This document shows, in pieces, positions 22,356 to 30,886 of a stretch of DNA of 33,347 bases. A model generated the notes under the pieces. The model was not told where the DNA came from, searched no databases, and was given only the letters and a program-made list of their open reading frames with translations. Source of the stretch: Pseudomonadales bacterium (lineage in GTDB: Bacteria; Pseudomonadota; Gammaproteobacteria; Pseudomonadales; Azotimanducaceae); NCBI GenBank assembly GCA_016779325.1, contig JADHNU010000028.1, forward strand, positions 1 to 33,347, given 5' to 3'. Numbering within the stretch: position 1 is the first letter of the stretch; each line of letters starts with the position of its first letter. Both the position numbers and the translations under genes were made by a program.

Positions 22356-23000
22356 ATGACCCCTGGCCGTATTGTGCTGCTCAACGGCGCGTCCAGCGCT
22401 GGCAAAACGACCCTTGCCCGGGCCTTTCAGGATCAGCGCCAAGAGCCCTGGTTTCACTTGGCTTTGGATCAATTCCGGGACGGCATGCCGCCGGCCTATC
22501 GGGGCCTTAATTCCCCCGAGGGCATGCCCGGGGCTCGAGGCTTAAACGTGGTGCCTGTTACCCGTCAGGGCCAGCGGGTCACGGAAGTGCGTTTTGGCGA
22601 TGTCGGTCATCGCATGCTTCAGGGCATGCATCGCGCCATCCGCGCCTTCGCCCTAGCCGGTAATGACGTCGTGGTCGATGACCTTTGCCTCGAGCCGGCG
22701 ATTCTGGCGGACTACCTTGAAGCCCTAGAGGGGCTATGGGTGTTATTCGTAGCCGTGCGCGCCCCCCTGGAGGTCGTCCAGGCCAGGGAGAATTCCCGGC
22801 CGGGGCGCTTTCCCGGTACGGCCTTCTCCCATTTTGACCAGGTTCATGCCCACGGCCTTTACGATCTGGAGGTGGACACGGAAGCGGATAGCCCGGAGGG
22901 ATGTGCTCAGCGCATTGCTGCCTTTATCGACGCGGGTCATACCCCCCAGGCCTTCAACCAGCTCCGGCTCCAGGGGCCGAGCTGCCGGGCGAACGCTTAG
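22356..23000 (+). CDS. Chloramphenicol phosphotransferase-like P-loop kinase
   Basis: A 214-residue P-loop protein. The Walker A motif is GASSAGKTT (11-19), followed by PWFHLALDQFRDGMPPAYRG with D38 at the site of the catalytic Asp of Streptomyces chloramphenicol 3-O-phosphotransferase. VVVDDLCLEP supplies a Walker-B-like strand, and RPGRFPGTAFSHFDQVH is typical of the CPT family. The family contains true drug kinases but also many uncharacterised small-molecule kinases, so resistance is not established. I chose ATG 22356 with GGGAGGA (22346-22352); an upstream start at 22227 lacks homology. The stop lies two bases before the POT transporter start, so the two are one operon. This may link uptake to phosphorylation of an imported compound. 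Confidence 0.88.
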   Translation: MTPGRIVLLNGASSAGKTTLARAFQDQRQEPWFHLALDQFRDGMPPAYRGLNSPEGMPGARGLNVVPVTRQGQRVTEVRFGDVGHRMLQGMHRAIRAFALAGNDVVVDDLCLEPAILADYLEALEGLWVLFVAVRAPLEVVQARENSRPGRFPGTAFSHFDQVHAHGLYDLEVDTEADSPEGCAQRIAAFIDAGHTPQAFNQLRLQGPSCRANA

Positions 23001-23002
23001 TC

Positions 23003-24451
23003 ATGGAGCGGCGCCAAGCGCTCTTCATCCTTATCCTCGCGGAGCTCTGGGAGCGTTTCTCTTACTACGGAATGCGCGCCATTTTGGTGTTGTACCTAAC
23101 CCGCGCAGCAAATTTTGAAGACGGAGACGCCCTCCGCCTTTACGGCGCCTATCTCGCCTTGCTCTACGCCCTTCCTGTTCTCGGCGGGGCCCTGGCCGAT
23201 CAGGTGCTTGGCGCGCGTCGGGCGGTTTATGGGGGCGCCGTGGTGCTGGTGTTAGGTCATGCCCTCTTGACCTTCGATGGGGCTCAGCTTACAAGCGCCC
23301 TTCCCTTCAGCCCGCTCTATCTGGCCCTTGCCCTCATCGGTGTGGGAACGGGGCTCCTGAAGGCCAACATTTCGACCCTCGTGGGTATGCTCTACGAGAA
23401 AAAAGATCCGGAGCGGGATGGGGCCTACAGCTGGTTCTACCTCGGCATTAACCTGGGGGCCTTCACCGCCGCCCTGTCCGTTGGCTATGTGGGGGAACGG
23501 CTGGGTTGGCACTGGGGCTTCGCCCTGGCGGGGCTTGGCATGTTGGTGGGGCTGGGCGTGCTTCTGCTCGGCCGGGATCGCCTCGCGGGCCTTGGGGATC
23601 CTCCCGCAACACCCACCGTGTCGCGCCCGGTCTTGCTCCTAACGGCCTTACTGGCCCTACCCGTGGCCTATCAGCTTTTGCGCTCGCCCCCGCTCATGGG
23701 CGGCGTTCTGGCGCTGGTCGGGGTGGGCGCCGTGGGCTTTGCCTTGTTCCTGGCCTTTCGCCGCCTACCCCGGGAGGCACGGCATGACACCTTGCTCATG
23801 CTCAGCCTCATCGGCTTCTCAATTATCTTCTGGTTCTTATTTGAGCAGGCCGGGGGCGCCCTGAACTTGTTCACGGATCGCTTTGTAGATCGGCGCGTAG
23901 GGGACAGCGTTATCCCCGCCTCCCAGCTACAGTCCCTGAACGCCTTCTTCATCATCGTCTTTGCGCCCCTCTTTGCCCGCCTCTGGCCCTGGCTCGCCCG
24001 TCGGGGCTACGCCCCCGGTCTGGCGCGCCAATTTGCCCTTGCGCTGGTGCTGGCAGGAGTGGGTTTTGCCTTGCTGGCGCGGCCGGGCTCCGGGGCCGAC
24101 TACGTGCCGCTCTGGGCGCTGGTCGGCGCTTATCTTTTTCATACCCTCGGGGAGCTCTGCCTGTCTCCCGTGGGCTTGGCCATGGTGACGCGCCTCGCCG
24201 TGCCTCAGCTCGTGGGCATGATGATGGGCGTTTGGTTCCTGGCCATTTCTGCCGCCGGCTACCTCAGCGGGATGTTCGCAGAAACCCTTGTTTCCGCGGA
24301 CAGCGGCGCGGGGATGGAGGGCTTCCTGCAGGGCTTTGAACGCCTGGCCTGGCTGGCCGTAGTGGCGGGCCTCGGCCTTTGGGGCCTGGCCCGCCTGCGG
24401 TTCTTTAAGCCGAGCGATGAGGGCGGGCTACCCCCTCATACAGATAGGTGA
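23003..24451 (+). CDS. Proton-dependent oligopeptide transporter (POT family)
   Basis: A 482-residue inner-membrane protein with about 12-14 helices. The family-defining ExxER motif is E14-L-W-E17-R18 in the first helix (LAELWERFSYYGMRAILVLYL). Other POT marks are GTGLLKANISTLVG, YSWFYLGINLGAF and, in the second half, FWFLFEQAGGALNLF and HTLGELCLSPVGLAMV. It probably imports di- and tripeptides with protons. ATG 23003 directly follows the CPT-like gene; a longer frame from 22901 overlaps that gene and lacks homology. The Shine-Dalgarno signal is weak, so translation may depend on coupling. The 3' end overlaps the convergent methyltransferase gene by 47 bases. A peptide role complements the dipeptidase and other hydrolases in the window. 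Confidence 0.92.
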   Translation: MERRQALFILILAELWERFSYYGMRAILVLYLTRAANFEDGDALRLYGAYLALLYALPVLGGALADQVLGARRAVYGGAVVLVLGHALLTFDGAQLTSALPFSPLYLALALIGVGTGLLKANISTLVGMLYEKKDPERDGAYSWFYLGINLGAFTAALSVGYVGERLGWHWGFALAGLGMLVGLGVLLLGRDRLAGLGDPPATPTVSRPVLLLTALLALPVAYQLLRSPPLMGGVLALVGVGAVGFALFLAFRRLPREARHDTLLMLSLIGFSIIFWFLFEQAGGALNLFTDRFVDRRVGDSVIPASQLQSLNAFFIIVFAPLFARLWPWLARRGYAPGLARQFALALVLAGVGFALLARPGSGADYVPLWALVGAYLFHTLGELCLSPVGLAMVTRLAVPQLVGMMMGVWFLAISAAGYLSGMFAETLVSADSGAGMEGFLQGFERLAWLAVVAGLGLWGLARLRFFKPSDEGGLPPHTDR

Positions 24452-25046
24452 GGATCTTCGGCCCGGGCATACGGTAGCCAACAACCCCCGCCTCGGCGTC
24501 GAGCGTCCAACCCGCATCAGTCAGCAACTGGAGAGGATCGCGAAGCAGCTGGCAGCCCCCGGCCAGGGCGCCCCAGAGCGGGTTCAGCCAGCGCTGCCAT
24601 CGTGCCACGTCGGCCTCGGGCGCTAGCCCGTGTTCCAGAAACACCAGTTTCCCCGTGGGTTTTAACACTCGCCGGGCCTCCCGTAGTGCCGCATAGACAT
24701 TCGGGATCGTGCACAGGGTGAAGGTGGTGAGCACCGTGTCGACGCTCTGGTCCGCCTGGGGAAGCGCTTCCCCGGAGATGCTCAGCAGTTCCACGGGCAC
24801 GGGGGCTTCGGCCATGCGCGTTTTTGCCAGATCGGTGAGGGCCACCCCGGGATCGACCCCGAGCACGCGCTTTACCCGGGCGGGATCATAAAATGCCAGG
24901 TTCAAGCCTGACCCGAGTCCGAGCTCCAGCACGACGCCCTCGGCCCGAGGGACGACCTCGCTCCGGAGCTTCATGACCTCCGGGCCCCCGCAGAGCTTAT
25001 CGATGCCCGGGCTTAGGCAATGCCGTTCGTACCAGCTTTGACCCAC
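24405..25046 (-). CDS. Class I SAM-dependent methyltransferase
   Basis: A 213-residue Rossmann-fold methyltransferase. Motif I is VLELGLGSGLNLAFY (about 39-53), followed by VLGVDPG, a VDTVLTTFTLCTIPN motif II/IV region and REARRVLKPTGKLVFLEHG. This arrangement resembles the COG2226/METTL7-type branch, whose members methylate small molecules such as quinones or thiols; the substrate is unknown. The start is ATG 25046, just downstream of the PEBP gene, whose stop lies 6 bases upstream, so they share a transcript. Its 3' end overlaps the POT gene tail-to-tail by 47 bases. Mixed reading of both strands there could produce antisense pairing of the two mRNAs. Confidence 0.9.
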   Translation of the reverse strand: MGQSWYERHCLSPGIDKLCGGPEVMKLRSEVVPRAEGVVLELGLGSGLNLAFYDPARVKRVLGVDPGVALTDLAKTRMAEAPVPVELLSISGEALPQADQSVDTVLTTFTLCTIPNVYAALREARRVLKPTGKLVFLEHGLAPEADVARWQRWLNPLWGALAGGCQLLRDPLQLLTDAGWTLDAEAGVVGYRMPGPKILTYLYEGVARPHRSA

Positions 25047-25052
25047 GGCGGC

Positions 25053-25535
25053 TTAGGTCGGATCGCGGCGGTAGGTGCCCACGAGGCGATTCATGCCGAG
25101 CACGTGGGGCTCGATGCGTTCGAAAAGGGTCCAGAGATCCAGGCCCGCCGGCAGGGCGAGGTCTTCGTCTAAGGCCAGGAGCCAGAAATAGTAGCGGTGG
25201 GTGCCATGGCCTTCCGGCGGCATGGGGCCGCCATAACCGGTCGCGCCGAAGTCGTTCGTGCCCTGCGTGCCCCCCTCGAAGCCTTCCGGCAGGCCCGAAA
25301 GGTCGGCGGGAAGGTTGTAGAGCACCCAGTGCACGAAGCCATAGTGCCCAGGGGTGATCAGGGGCGCGTCAGGATCGTGGCAGACCACCGCCAGACTTTT
25401 CGTGCCCGCCGGGAGGTCCTGCCACGCGAGCGCCGGCGAGCTGTCCATGCCCTCCCCCGTATGGGCGGGGGGAATGGGGCCGTCCTCGGTGAAGGCGGGG
25501 GACCTAAGCTGAAGCGGCGATAAGGCAAAGCCCAT
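25053..25535 (-). CDS. YbhB/YbcL-type Raf kinase inhibitor-like protein (PEBP family)
   Basis: A 160-residue protein of typical length for bacterial YbhB/YbcL. The PEBP signature segments are present: SSPALAWQDLPAGTKSLAV, CHDPDAP, GHYGFVHWVLYNLPA, GTNDFGATGYGGPMPPEGHGTHRY and FWLLALD. The fold binds phosphate-containing ligands, and the bacterial function is not known. ATG 25535 follows an excellent AAGGAG at 6-8 bases; an upstream in-frame ATG lacks a site. No signal peptide is evident. It is followed closely by the methyltransferase gene and preceded on the same strand by the TIGR01777 epimerase (68 bases away). Confidence 0.92.
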   Translation of the reverse strand: MGFALSPLQLRSPAFTEDGPIPPAHTGEGMDSSPALAWQDLPAGTKSLAVVCHDPDAPLITPGHYGFVHWVLYNLPADLSGLPEGFEGGTQGTNDFGATGYGGPMPPEGHGTHRYYFWLLALDEDLALPAGLDLWTLFERIEPHVLGMNRLVGTYRRDPT

Positions 25536-25603
25536 GGGAATCTCCTTGGCTGAGGAAGGGCAAAATGCTCGCACGGGCTCGGCTTCGATGCACGGCCTTT
25601 CCC

Positions 25604-26494
25604 CTACAGGAGATCCGCAAAGGCCGCGGGAAGGCTTGGGAATCGAAACTCATAGCCACCGGCGAGGGCGGCTGCCGGATGCACATAGGCGCCCCCCAGG
25701 AGCAGCTCTTTCCCCATGACACCAAATAGCCCGTTGACGAGCGTCGCCGGTAGGGGGAAGGGGGTTGGCCGGCGGAGGGCCTGGCCGAGGGCCCGCGTGA
25801 AGTCCTGGTTGCTCACGGGGTTCGGTGCGGTGGCGTTCACCGCCGCCGGCGCCGAGGACTGATCGCGAAGCCAGCTAAAAAGACCGACCACATCCTCCTG
25901 ATGGATCCAACTCATCCCCTGGTCCCCGGAACCGATGCGCCCGCCCAGCCCGAGGCGAAAGGGTGTGAGCAGTCGCGCCAGGAGACCGCCGCCGGGGCCG
26001 AGCACCAGCCCCAGCCGCAGGCAGCTCACCTGGGTTGAAACGCTTGCCAGGCGCCGGCTCTCGGCCTCCCAGGCGGCGCAGAGTTCGGCCGCAAAGCCCA
26101 CTCCTGGGGCCGCGTGCTCGTCCGCAACCCGGGGGTTGTGGAACCCGTAGTAGCCGATGGCAGAGGCGGCCAGAAACTGGCGCGGCGGGGCGTCGCGAAG
26201 GGCGTCCACGAGCGCTCGGGTGGTGTCGATGCGGGAGCGGTGAAGCAGCGCGCGCCGGGCGGCGGTCCAGCGGCGGTCGGCAATACCGGCGCCGGCCAGA
26301 TGAACCACGACCTCCGGGGCGAAGGCCGCCGCCGCTGCGGGGGTTTCAAACACTCGCGCTTCGGAAAGACTGAGATGCTGAGCCACGCCGGCCCGGGCTC
26401 GGGTGAGCACGGCCACTTCGGCCGTCTGGGCCCAGGCCCGAAGCAAGGCCTGGCCGATAAAGCCCGTGGCGCCGGTGATCAAAATACGTTCCAT
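25604..26494 (-). CDS. TIGR01777-family NAD(P)-dependent epimerase/oxidoreductase
   Basis: A 296-residue extended short-chain dehydrogenase/reductase. The dinucleotide-binding motif GATGFIG sits at residues 8-14 (ILITGATGFIGQALL), with FLAASAIGYYG as the active-site Tyr segment. GMSWIHQEDVVGLFSWL, NATAPNPVSNQDFTRALGQALRRPTPFPLP and a C-terminal DUF1731 segment (GGYEFRFPSLPAAFADLL) complete it. These are the TIGR01777 (YfcH) family marks; the substrate is unknown. GGAG lies about 7 bases before ATG 26494. It is divergent from the sirtuin gene across 80 bases and probably the first gene of a minus-strand run with PEBP and methyltransferase. Confidence 0.92.
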   Translation of the reverse strand: MERILITGATGFIGQALLRAWAQTAEVAVLTRARAGVAQHLSLSEARVFETPAAAAAFAPEVVVHLAGAGIADRRWTAARRALLHRSRIDTTRALVDALRDAPPRQFLAASAIGYYGFHNPRVADEHAAPGVGFAAELCAAWEAESRRLASVSTQVSCLRLGLVLGPGGGLLARLLTPFRLGLGGRIGSGDQGMSWIHQEDVVGLFSWLRDQSSAPAAVNATAPNPVSNQDFTRALGQALRRPTPFPLPATLVNGLFGVMGKELLLGGAYVHPAAALAGGYEFRFPSLPAAFADLL

Positions 26495-26574
26495 GGTCTA
26501 CTCCAACGCCCGTACCTGAGGAATCCGGAGCGCGATGATAAGCTCTTTGCCAAGCTGTTCGCAGGGAGAGGGTT

Positions 26575-27336
26575 ATGCAACAGGCTGAAATGCTTCACGC
26601 CCGAGTACAGGCCGCTCGTCGGGCCGTGATCTTCACCGGGGCGGGCATGAGCACGGATTCGGGGATTCCCGACTTCCGCAGTCCGAGCGGGCTGTGGTCG
26701 CGGATGAAACCCATCCCCTTCGACGAGTTTCTGGGTTCTGAGGCCGTGCGCCAGGAAAGCTGGCGCCGGCGCTTTCAAGGCGACGACACGCTCACCCAGG
26801 CCCAGCCCAATGCCGGGCATCGCTCCGTTACCCGGCTCCTCGAGAAAGGCTATGCGCGCTGCGTGATCACGCAGAACGTCGACGATCTCCATCGCCGGGC
26901 CGGGGTGGATCCCAATGCGCTAATTGAGCTGCACGGAAATAGCACCTATGCCCGATGCCTAAGCTGCGAAACCCGCTATGAGCTCGCGGCGTTGAAAGCC
27001 ACCTTCGAGGCCGAGGGCACGGTACCGCCCTGCGTCTGCGGGGGCATTATCAAAAGCGCCACGATCAGCTTTGGCCAAGCCATGCCCGAAGGTCCCATGG
27101 CGCGGGCGGCGGAAGCGACCGCCGCCTGTGATCTCTTTTTGGTGCTGGGCTCGTCCTTGCAGGTCTATCCCGCGGCGGCCTTTCCGGAAGAGGCGGTGCG
27201 CCGGGGCGCGCCGCTGGTGATTATCAACCGGGAGCCCACCCCCTTAGACGGGTTGGCAGGCCTCGTAATCCATGACGGCATCGCCGATGCGCTCGCTGTC
27301 CTTGACGACTTACCCTCCTTGGAGCCCTCCCTATGA
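26575..27336 (+). CDS. cobB: NAD-dependent protein deacetylase/deacylase (sirtuin)
   Basis: A 253-residue sirtuin. NAD-binding and catalytic motifs are intact: GAGMSTDSGIPDFR (22-35), TQNVDDLH (99-106) and the general base H120 (ELHGN). The zinc site is C128-x2-C131 and C153-x-C155, and LVLGSSLQVYPAA is the second NAD motif. The enzyme removes acyl groups from lysines, using NAD. The Tyr/Arg pair that marks desuccinylases is not evident (SWRRRF at the matching place), which hints at plain deacetylase activity. GGGAGAGGG precedes ATG 26575. The stop overlaps the start of the penicillin-acylase gene (ATGA). It may regulate acyl-CoA enzymes such as those here, but this is speculation. Confidence 0.92.
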   Translation: MQQAEMLHARVQAARRAVIFTGAGMSTDSGIPDFRSPSGLWSRMKPIPFDEFLGSEAVRQESWRRRFQGDDTLTQAQPNAGHRSVTRLLEKGYARCVITQNVDDLHRRAGVDPNALIELHGNSTYARCLSCETRYELAALKATFEAEGTVPPCVCGGIIKSATISFGQAMPEGPMARAAEATAACDLFLVLGSSLQVYPAAAFPEEAVRRGAPLVIINREPTPLDGLAGLVIHDGIADALAVLDDLPSLEPSL

Positions 27337-29714
27337 CGCGCGCCCTGCCCATGCTTGCCCTGCTCCTGACCTGGGCCGCAGGCCCCCTCGCCATCGCGCC
27401 GGCGCGGGCCCTCGACGCGTCCCTCCCGCGGGACAGCTACGCCCTTGAAGGCCTCAGCGCGCCCGGGGAAATTCTGATCGACCAGTGGGGGGTTCCCCAC
27501 ATTTATGCCCAAACTCACTACGACGCCTTTTTCTTGCAGGGCTTTAACGCGGCGCGAGATCGCCTGTGGCAAATCGATCTGTGGCGTCGCCGGGGCTTGG
27601 GGCAGCTGGCCGAAGTTTTTGGCCCCGAATTTGTGGAGCAGGATGCGGCGGCGCGCCAGTTCCTGTATCGCGGGAGCCTCTTTCGAGAATGGCTCGCCTA
27701 CGGCTCCGATGCGGAGGCCATTGCGGAGGCCTTCGTAGCCGGGGTTAATGCCTATATTGGGCTGACGGAACAGGGCGCCGTGGCCCTGCCGCCGGAGTTT
27801 TCGGCCCTAGGCTACCGCCCGGCTCGCTGGACGGCAGCGGACGTGGTGCGCATTCGAAGCCACGGCCTTTGGCGGAACGTGCTCAGCGAAGTGGCCCGGG
27901 CGCGGAGCGCCTGCGTCGGGGCGTTGGACGCAGACGAGCTGCGTAGCCCATTGGAGCCCGCTCATCGTCCCATCCTGCCGGAGGGCCTAGACCCCTGTAG
28001 CGTCCCAGAAGGGGTGCTCGATCGTTACCTCCTGGCGACCAGCGCCGTGAAGTTTAAGCGCCAGGGCGATCGCCTCGCGTTGCAGCACATTCCCGTTGGC
28101 GAGCGGATGCGTGACTTGCAATCGGCGGGATCGAACAACTGGGTGGTGGGCCCAGCGCGGACGGACACGGGCCGACCGATCTTGGCCGACGACCCGCACC
28201 GCAGCCATGCCCTCCCCTCTCTTCGCTACATCGCGCACCTCAATGCGCCGGAGCTGAACGTCATCGGTGCCGGGGAGCCGGCCCTCCCGGGCATCTCCAT
28301 CGGTCATAACGAACGTATCGCCTTTGGTCTGACCATTTTCGCCATGGACCAGGAAGACCTTCTCTTCTACGACCGGGATGGGGATCGCTATCGCTACCAG
28401 GGACGCTGGGAGCCCCTGGAGCGCATCGAAACGACCATCGAGGTGCGTGACCAGGCGCCCGTGACCGTTTCCCTGGCCTTTACCCGCCATGGCCCTGTGG
28501 TCTTTGAAGAGGCTAATCGCCTCTGGGTGGTGCGGGCGGCCTGGCTTGAGCCGGGTATGGCCCCCTACTTCGGCTCCGTCGAATACATGCGTGCGAAGAA
28601 CTGGCGAGGCTTCGTCGCTGCCCTCAATCGCTGGGGCGCGCCCTCGGAAAATCAGGTGTATGCCGACACGGACGGCAACATTGGCTACAAGCCGGCGGGG
28701 CTCCTCCCCCGGCGGCGCAACTATGATGGCTTGCTTCCCGTCCCCGGGGATGGGCGCTATGAATGGGACGACTTCCATTCCATGAGCGATTTGCCGGAAA
28801 TCTTGAATCCGGAAAAGGGCTGGTATGCCACGGCAAACAATCTAACCCTGCCGCCGGATTTCCCCATGGAGGCGGTGCGCGTGGGTTACGAGTGGACCGC
28901 GCCCTGGCGGATTTCTCGGGTTGAAGAGGTGCTCCAGGATCCTGCGCCCCACAGCCTGAAAACCAGCTTGGCACTGCAGCGCGATTACACCTCCGTCTTG
29001 GCGCGCCGCGCCGCCGCAGCGCTTGCCGCCTGGCCGGCGCCAGCGGAAGGGCCGGGCGCCGAGGCCTATGCCCTCCTCCAGGGGTTTAAGGGCGTGCTCG
29101 CGCCCGATTCCGGCGCGGCGGCGCTCTTCGAAGTCTGGTTTACGGACCATTGGCGCCGGGAGCTTGTCGCGGCGGAAAGCCCCGCCCTAGCGGGCACCCT
29201 GGCGCGGGTGGACACGCGCCCTGCTCTCGAGCGTTTGGAGGGGCCGATGGCGAATCAGCAGGCGCTGCTACCCGTGCTACACGAATCCCTCGCGTCGGCT
29301 TGGCGTGATCTTGAAGCGCGCCTGGGGCCGAACCCAAGCCGCTGGCGCTGGGACGCGCTGCACGAAATCCGCTTTACCCATCCCCTCGCGGATATCACGA
29401 AGGCGGCAGAAAGCTGGAGCCTGCCGCCCCGGGGCATGGGCGGCTCGGCCTATACGGTGAACAATACGGGCTATGGTGATGACTACGCGGTGCGCTCCGG
29501 GGCTTCCTGGCGCATGGTGCTCGACGTGGGGAATTGGGATGCGGCGCGCATGACCAATGCGCCGGGGCAAAGCGGCAATCCGGCGAGTGCGCACTACGGT
29601 GATTTACTGGCGCCCTGGGCCGAGCTCGACAGTCGTCCCCTCCTCTTTAGCCGGGAGGCCGTGGAGGCGGCGACGAAGCGCGTCCTTTCCCTTGTGCCGG
29701 CAACTCCCCGCTAG
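27333..29714 (+). CDS. Penicillin acylase family protein (N-terminal-nucleophile hydrolase)
   Basis: A 793-residue precursor. A signal peptide is visible (MTRALPMLALLLTWAAGPLAIAPARA), so the mature enzyme is periplasmic or exported. The alpha-chain region covers about 30-240. The Ntn nucleophile is S267 in QSAGSNNWVVGPARTDTG, where autocleavage between G266 and S267 would release the beta chain. Later blocks include ILADDPH, GISIGHNERIAFGLT, DQEDLLFY, QNVYAD-like QVYADTDGNIGYKPAG and GGSAYTVNNTGYGDDY. The family includes penicillin and cephalosporin acylases and quorum-quenching acyl-homoserine-lactone acylases; the substrate cannot be read here. Its ATG overlaps the sirtuin stop (ATGA), so translation is coupled. 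Its TAG stop shares bases with the convergent dehydrogenase stop. Confidence 0.92.
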   Translation: MTRALPMLALLLTWAAGPLAIAPARALDASLPRDSYALEGLSAPGEILIDQWGVPHIYAQTHYDAFFLQGFNAARDRLWQIDLWRRRGLGQLAEVFGPEFVEQDAAARQFLYRGSLFREWLAYGSDAEAIAEAFVAGVNAYIGLTEQGAVALPPEFSALGYRPARWTAADVVRIRSHGLWRNVLSEVARARSACVGALDADELRSPLEPAHRPILPEGLDPCSVPEGVLDRYLLATSAVKFKRQGDRLALQHIPVGERMRDLQSAGSNNWVVGPARTDTGRPILADDPHRSHALPSLRYIAHLNAPELNVIGAGEPALPGISIGHNERIAFGLTIFAMDQEDLLFYDRDGDRYRYQGRWEPLERIETTIEVRDQAPVTVSLAFTRHGPVVFEEANRLWVVRAAWLEPGMAPYFGSVEYMRAKNWRGFVAALNRWGAPSENQVYADTDGNIGYKPAGLLPRRRNYDGLLPVPGDGRYEWDDFHSMSDLPEILNPEKGWYATANNLTLPPDFPMEAVRVGYEWTAPWRISRVEEVLQDPAPHSLKTSLALQRDYTSVLARRAAAALAAWPAPAEGPGAEAYALLQGFKGVLAPDSGAAALFEVWFTDHWRRELVAAESPALAGTLARVDTRPALERLEGPMANQQALLPVLHESLASAWRDLEARLGPNPSRWRWDALHEIRFTHPLADITKAAESWSLPPRGMGGSAYTVNNTGYGDDYAVRSGASWRMVLDVGNWDAARMTNAPGQSGNPASAHYGDLLAPWAELDSRPLLFSREAVEAATKRVLSLVPATPR

Positions 29715-30877
29715 TAGGAGCGGGGTTGCTCGAGGACCTGTTCCGCGATGAAGTTTCGGATCATTTCCTGGCTTACGGGGGCGATGCGCGGAATCATGAC
29801 CTCTCGGAATAGACGTTCGACGTCGTATTCCTTTGCGTAGCCCATGCCGCCGTGGGTCAGCACGGCGCGCTCGCAGGCCTTGAACGCCGCCTCAGCGGCA
29901 AGATATTTCGCCGCATTGGCGTCGGCGCCGCAGGGCAAGCCGGCATCGTAGCGGCTGGCAGCCCGTAGGGTCATGAGCCACGCGGCCTCGAGAGCCATCC
30001 AGCATTCCGCCAGAGGGTGGGCGATGCCCTGGTTCTGGCCAATGGGCCGGCCGAAGACTACCCGTTCGCGGGCATAGCGCGCCGCCCGCTCCAGGGCGGC
30101 TTGCCCGAGCCCGACGGCCTCCGCTGCAATGAGAATACGCTCCGGATTTAACCCGTGGAGCAGGCAGCGCCAGCCGTCCCCCTCGGCGCCAATGCGGTGC
30201 TCCTCCGGTACGAAAAGGCCGTCGATGAACAGGGCGTTGGAATCGACCGCAGCCCGGCCCATCTTCGCGATGGGATTGACCGTAATCGCTTCCCGGTTCA
30301 AGTCCGTATAGAACAGCGTGAGGCCGTCCGTGGCCTTGGCCGCGTCCTCGCGGGCGGTGGTTCGGGCGATCAGCAGGATCTTATTGGCGACTTGGGCGGT
30401 GGAGGTCCATAGCTTCTGTCCGCTGATGCGGTAGCCACCGGGGACGCGCGTCGCTCGGGTTGTCAGGGCCGTGGTATTGAGCCCCGCATCGGGTTCCGTC
30501 ACTCCAAAGCAGACCCGATCTTTGCCTTGAATAAGCGGAGGCAGTACGGCCTCCCGCTGGGCATCGGTTCCAAAGACCACCACGGGATGGGGGCCAAAGA
30601 GGTTGATGTGCACGGCGGAAGCGCCACTCATGCCCGCCCCAGAGCGGGCCACGGCGTGGGCAAAGAGCGCCGCCTCCGTGATGCCCTGGCCGGCGCCGCC
30701 GTAGGCCTCGGGCATGGCAATGCCGAGCCAGCCCCCGTCCGCCACCGCTTGCACAAAGGCCTCCGGGAATTCCCCCTGCTGGTCGCAGCGACGCCAATAG
30801 TCGTTGCCGAAGTCCGCGCAGAGTTTCGCCGCGGCATCCGCAAGGGCCTGTTGTTCTGCCGAGAGTTCGAAGTCCAT
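29711..30877 (-). CDS. Acyl-CoA dehydrogenase family protein behind gspM
   Basis: A 388-residue flavoprotein of standard length. Beta-domain blocks are GVTEPDAGLNTTALTTRA (125-142) and YRISGQKLWTSTAQVAN. The helix-G segment is HGLNPERILIAAE with E246 at the isovaleryl/long-chain-type base position. The medium-chain catalytic-Glu position is Pro instead (PVSQEMIRNF), and HGGMGYAKEYDVER is typical of the C-terminal domain. E246 is therefore the likely base. The substrate is unknown. ATG 30877 has AGGAAG within the gspM stop region (TAGGAAG), so the dehydrogenase appears to be the last gene of the type II secretion transcript. Its stop overlaps the penicillin-acylase stop at CTAG (29711-29714). 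Confidence 0.9.
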   Translation of the reverse strand: MDFELSAEQQALADAAAKLCADFGNDYWRRCDQQGEFPEAFVQAVADGGWLGIAMPEAYGGAGQGITEAALFAHAVARSGAGMSGASAVHINLFGPHPVVVFGTDAQREAVLPPLIQGKDRVCFGVTEPDAGLNTTALTTRATRVPGGYRISGQKLWTSTAQVANKILLIARTTAREDAAKATDGLTLFYTDLNREAITVNPIAKMGRAAVDSNALFIDGLFVPEEHRIGAEGDGWRCLLHGLNPERILIAAEAVGLGQAALERAARYARERVVFGRPIGQNQGIAHPLAECWMALEAAWLMTLRAASRYDAGLPCGADANAAKYLAAEAAFKACERAVLTHGGMGYAKEYDVERLFREVMIPRIAPVSQEMIRNFIAEQVLEQPRSY

Positions 30878-30886
30878 GGGCGCTTC

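Noticed and set aside
22356-23000. Antibiotic resistance locus based on the CPT-like, beta-lactamase-family and penicillin-acylase-family genes
   Set aside because: Each belongs to a broad superfamily with mostly non-resistance members, and they are scattered among housekeeping genes without mobile-element context.
22901-23002. Upstream extension of the POT transporter
   Set aside because: It overlaps the CPT-like gene and lacks family homology; the ExxER helix begins right after ATG 23003.
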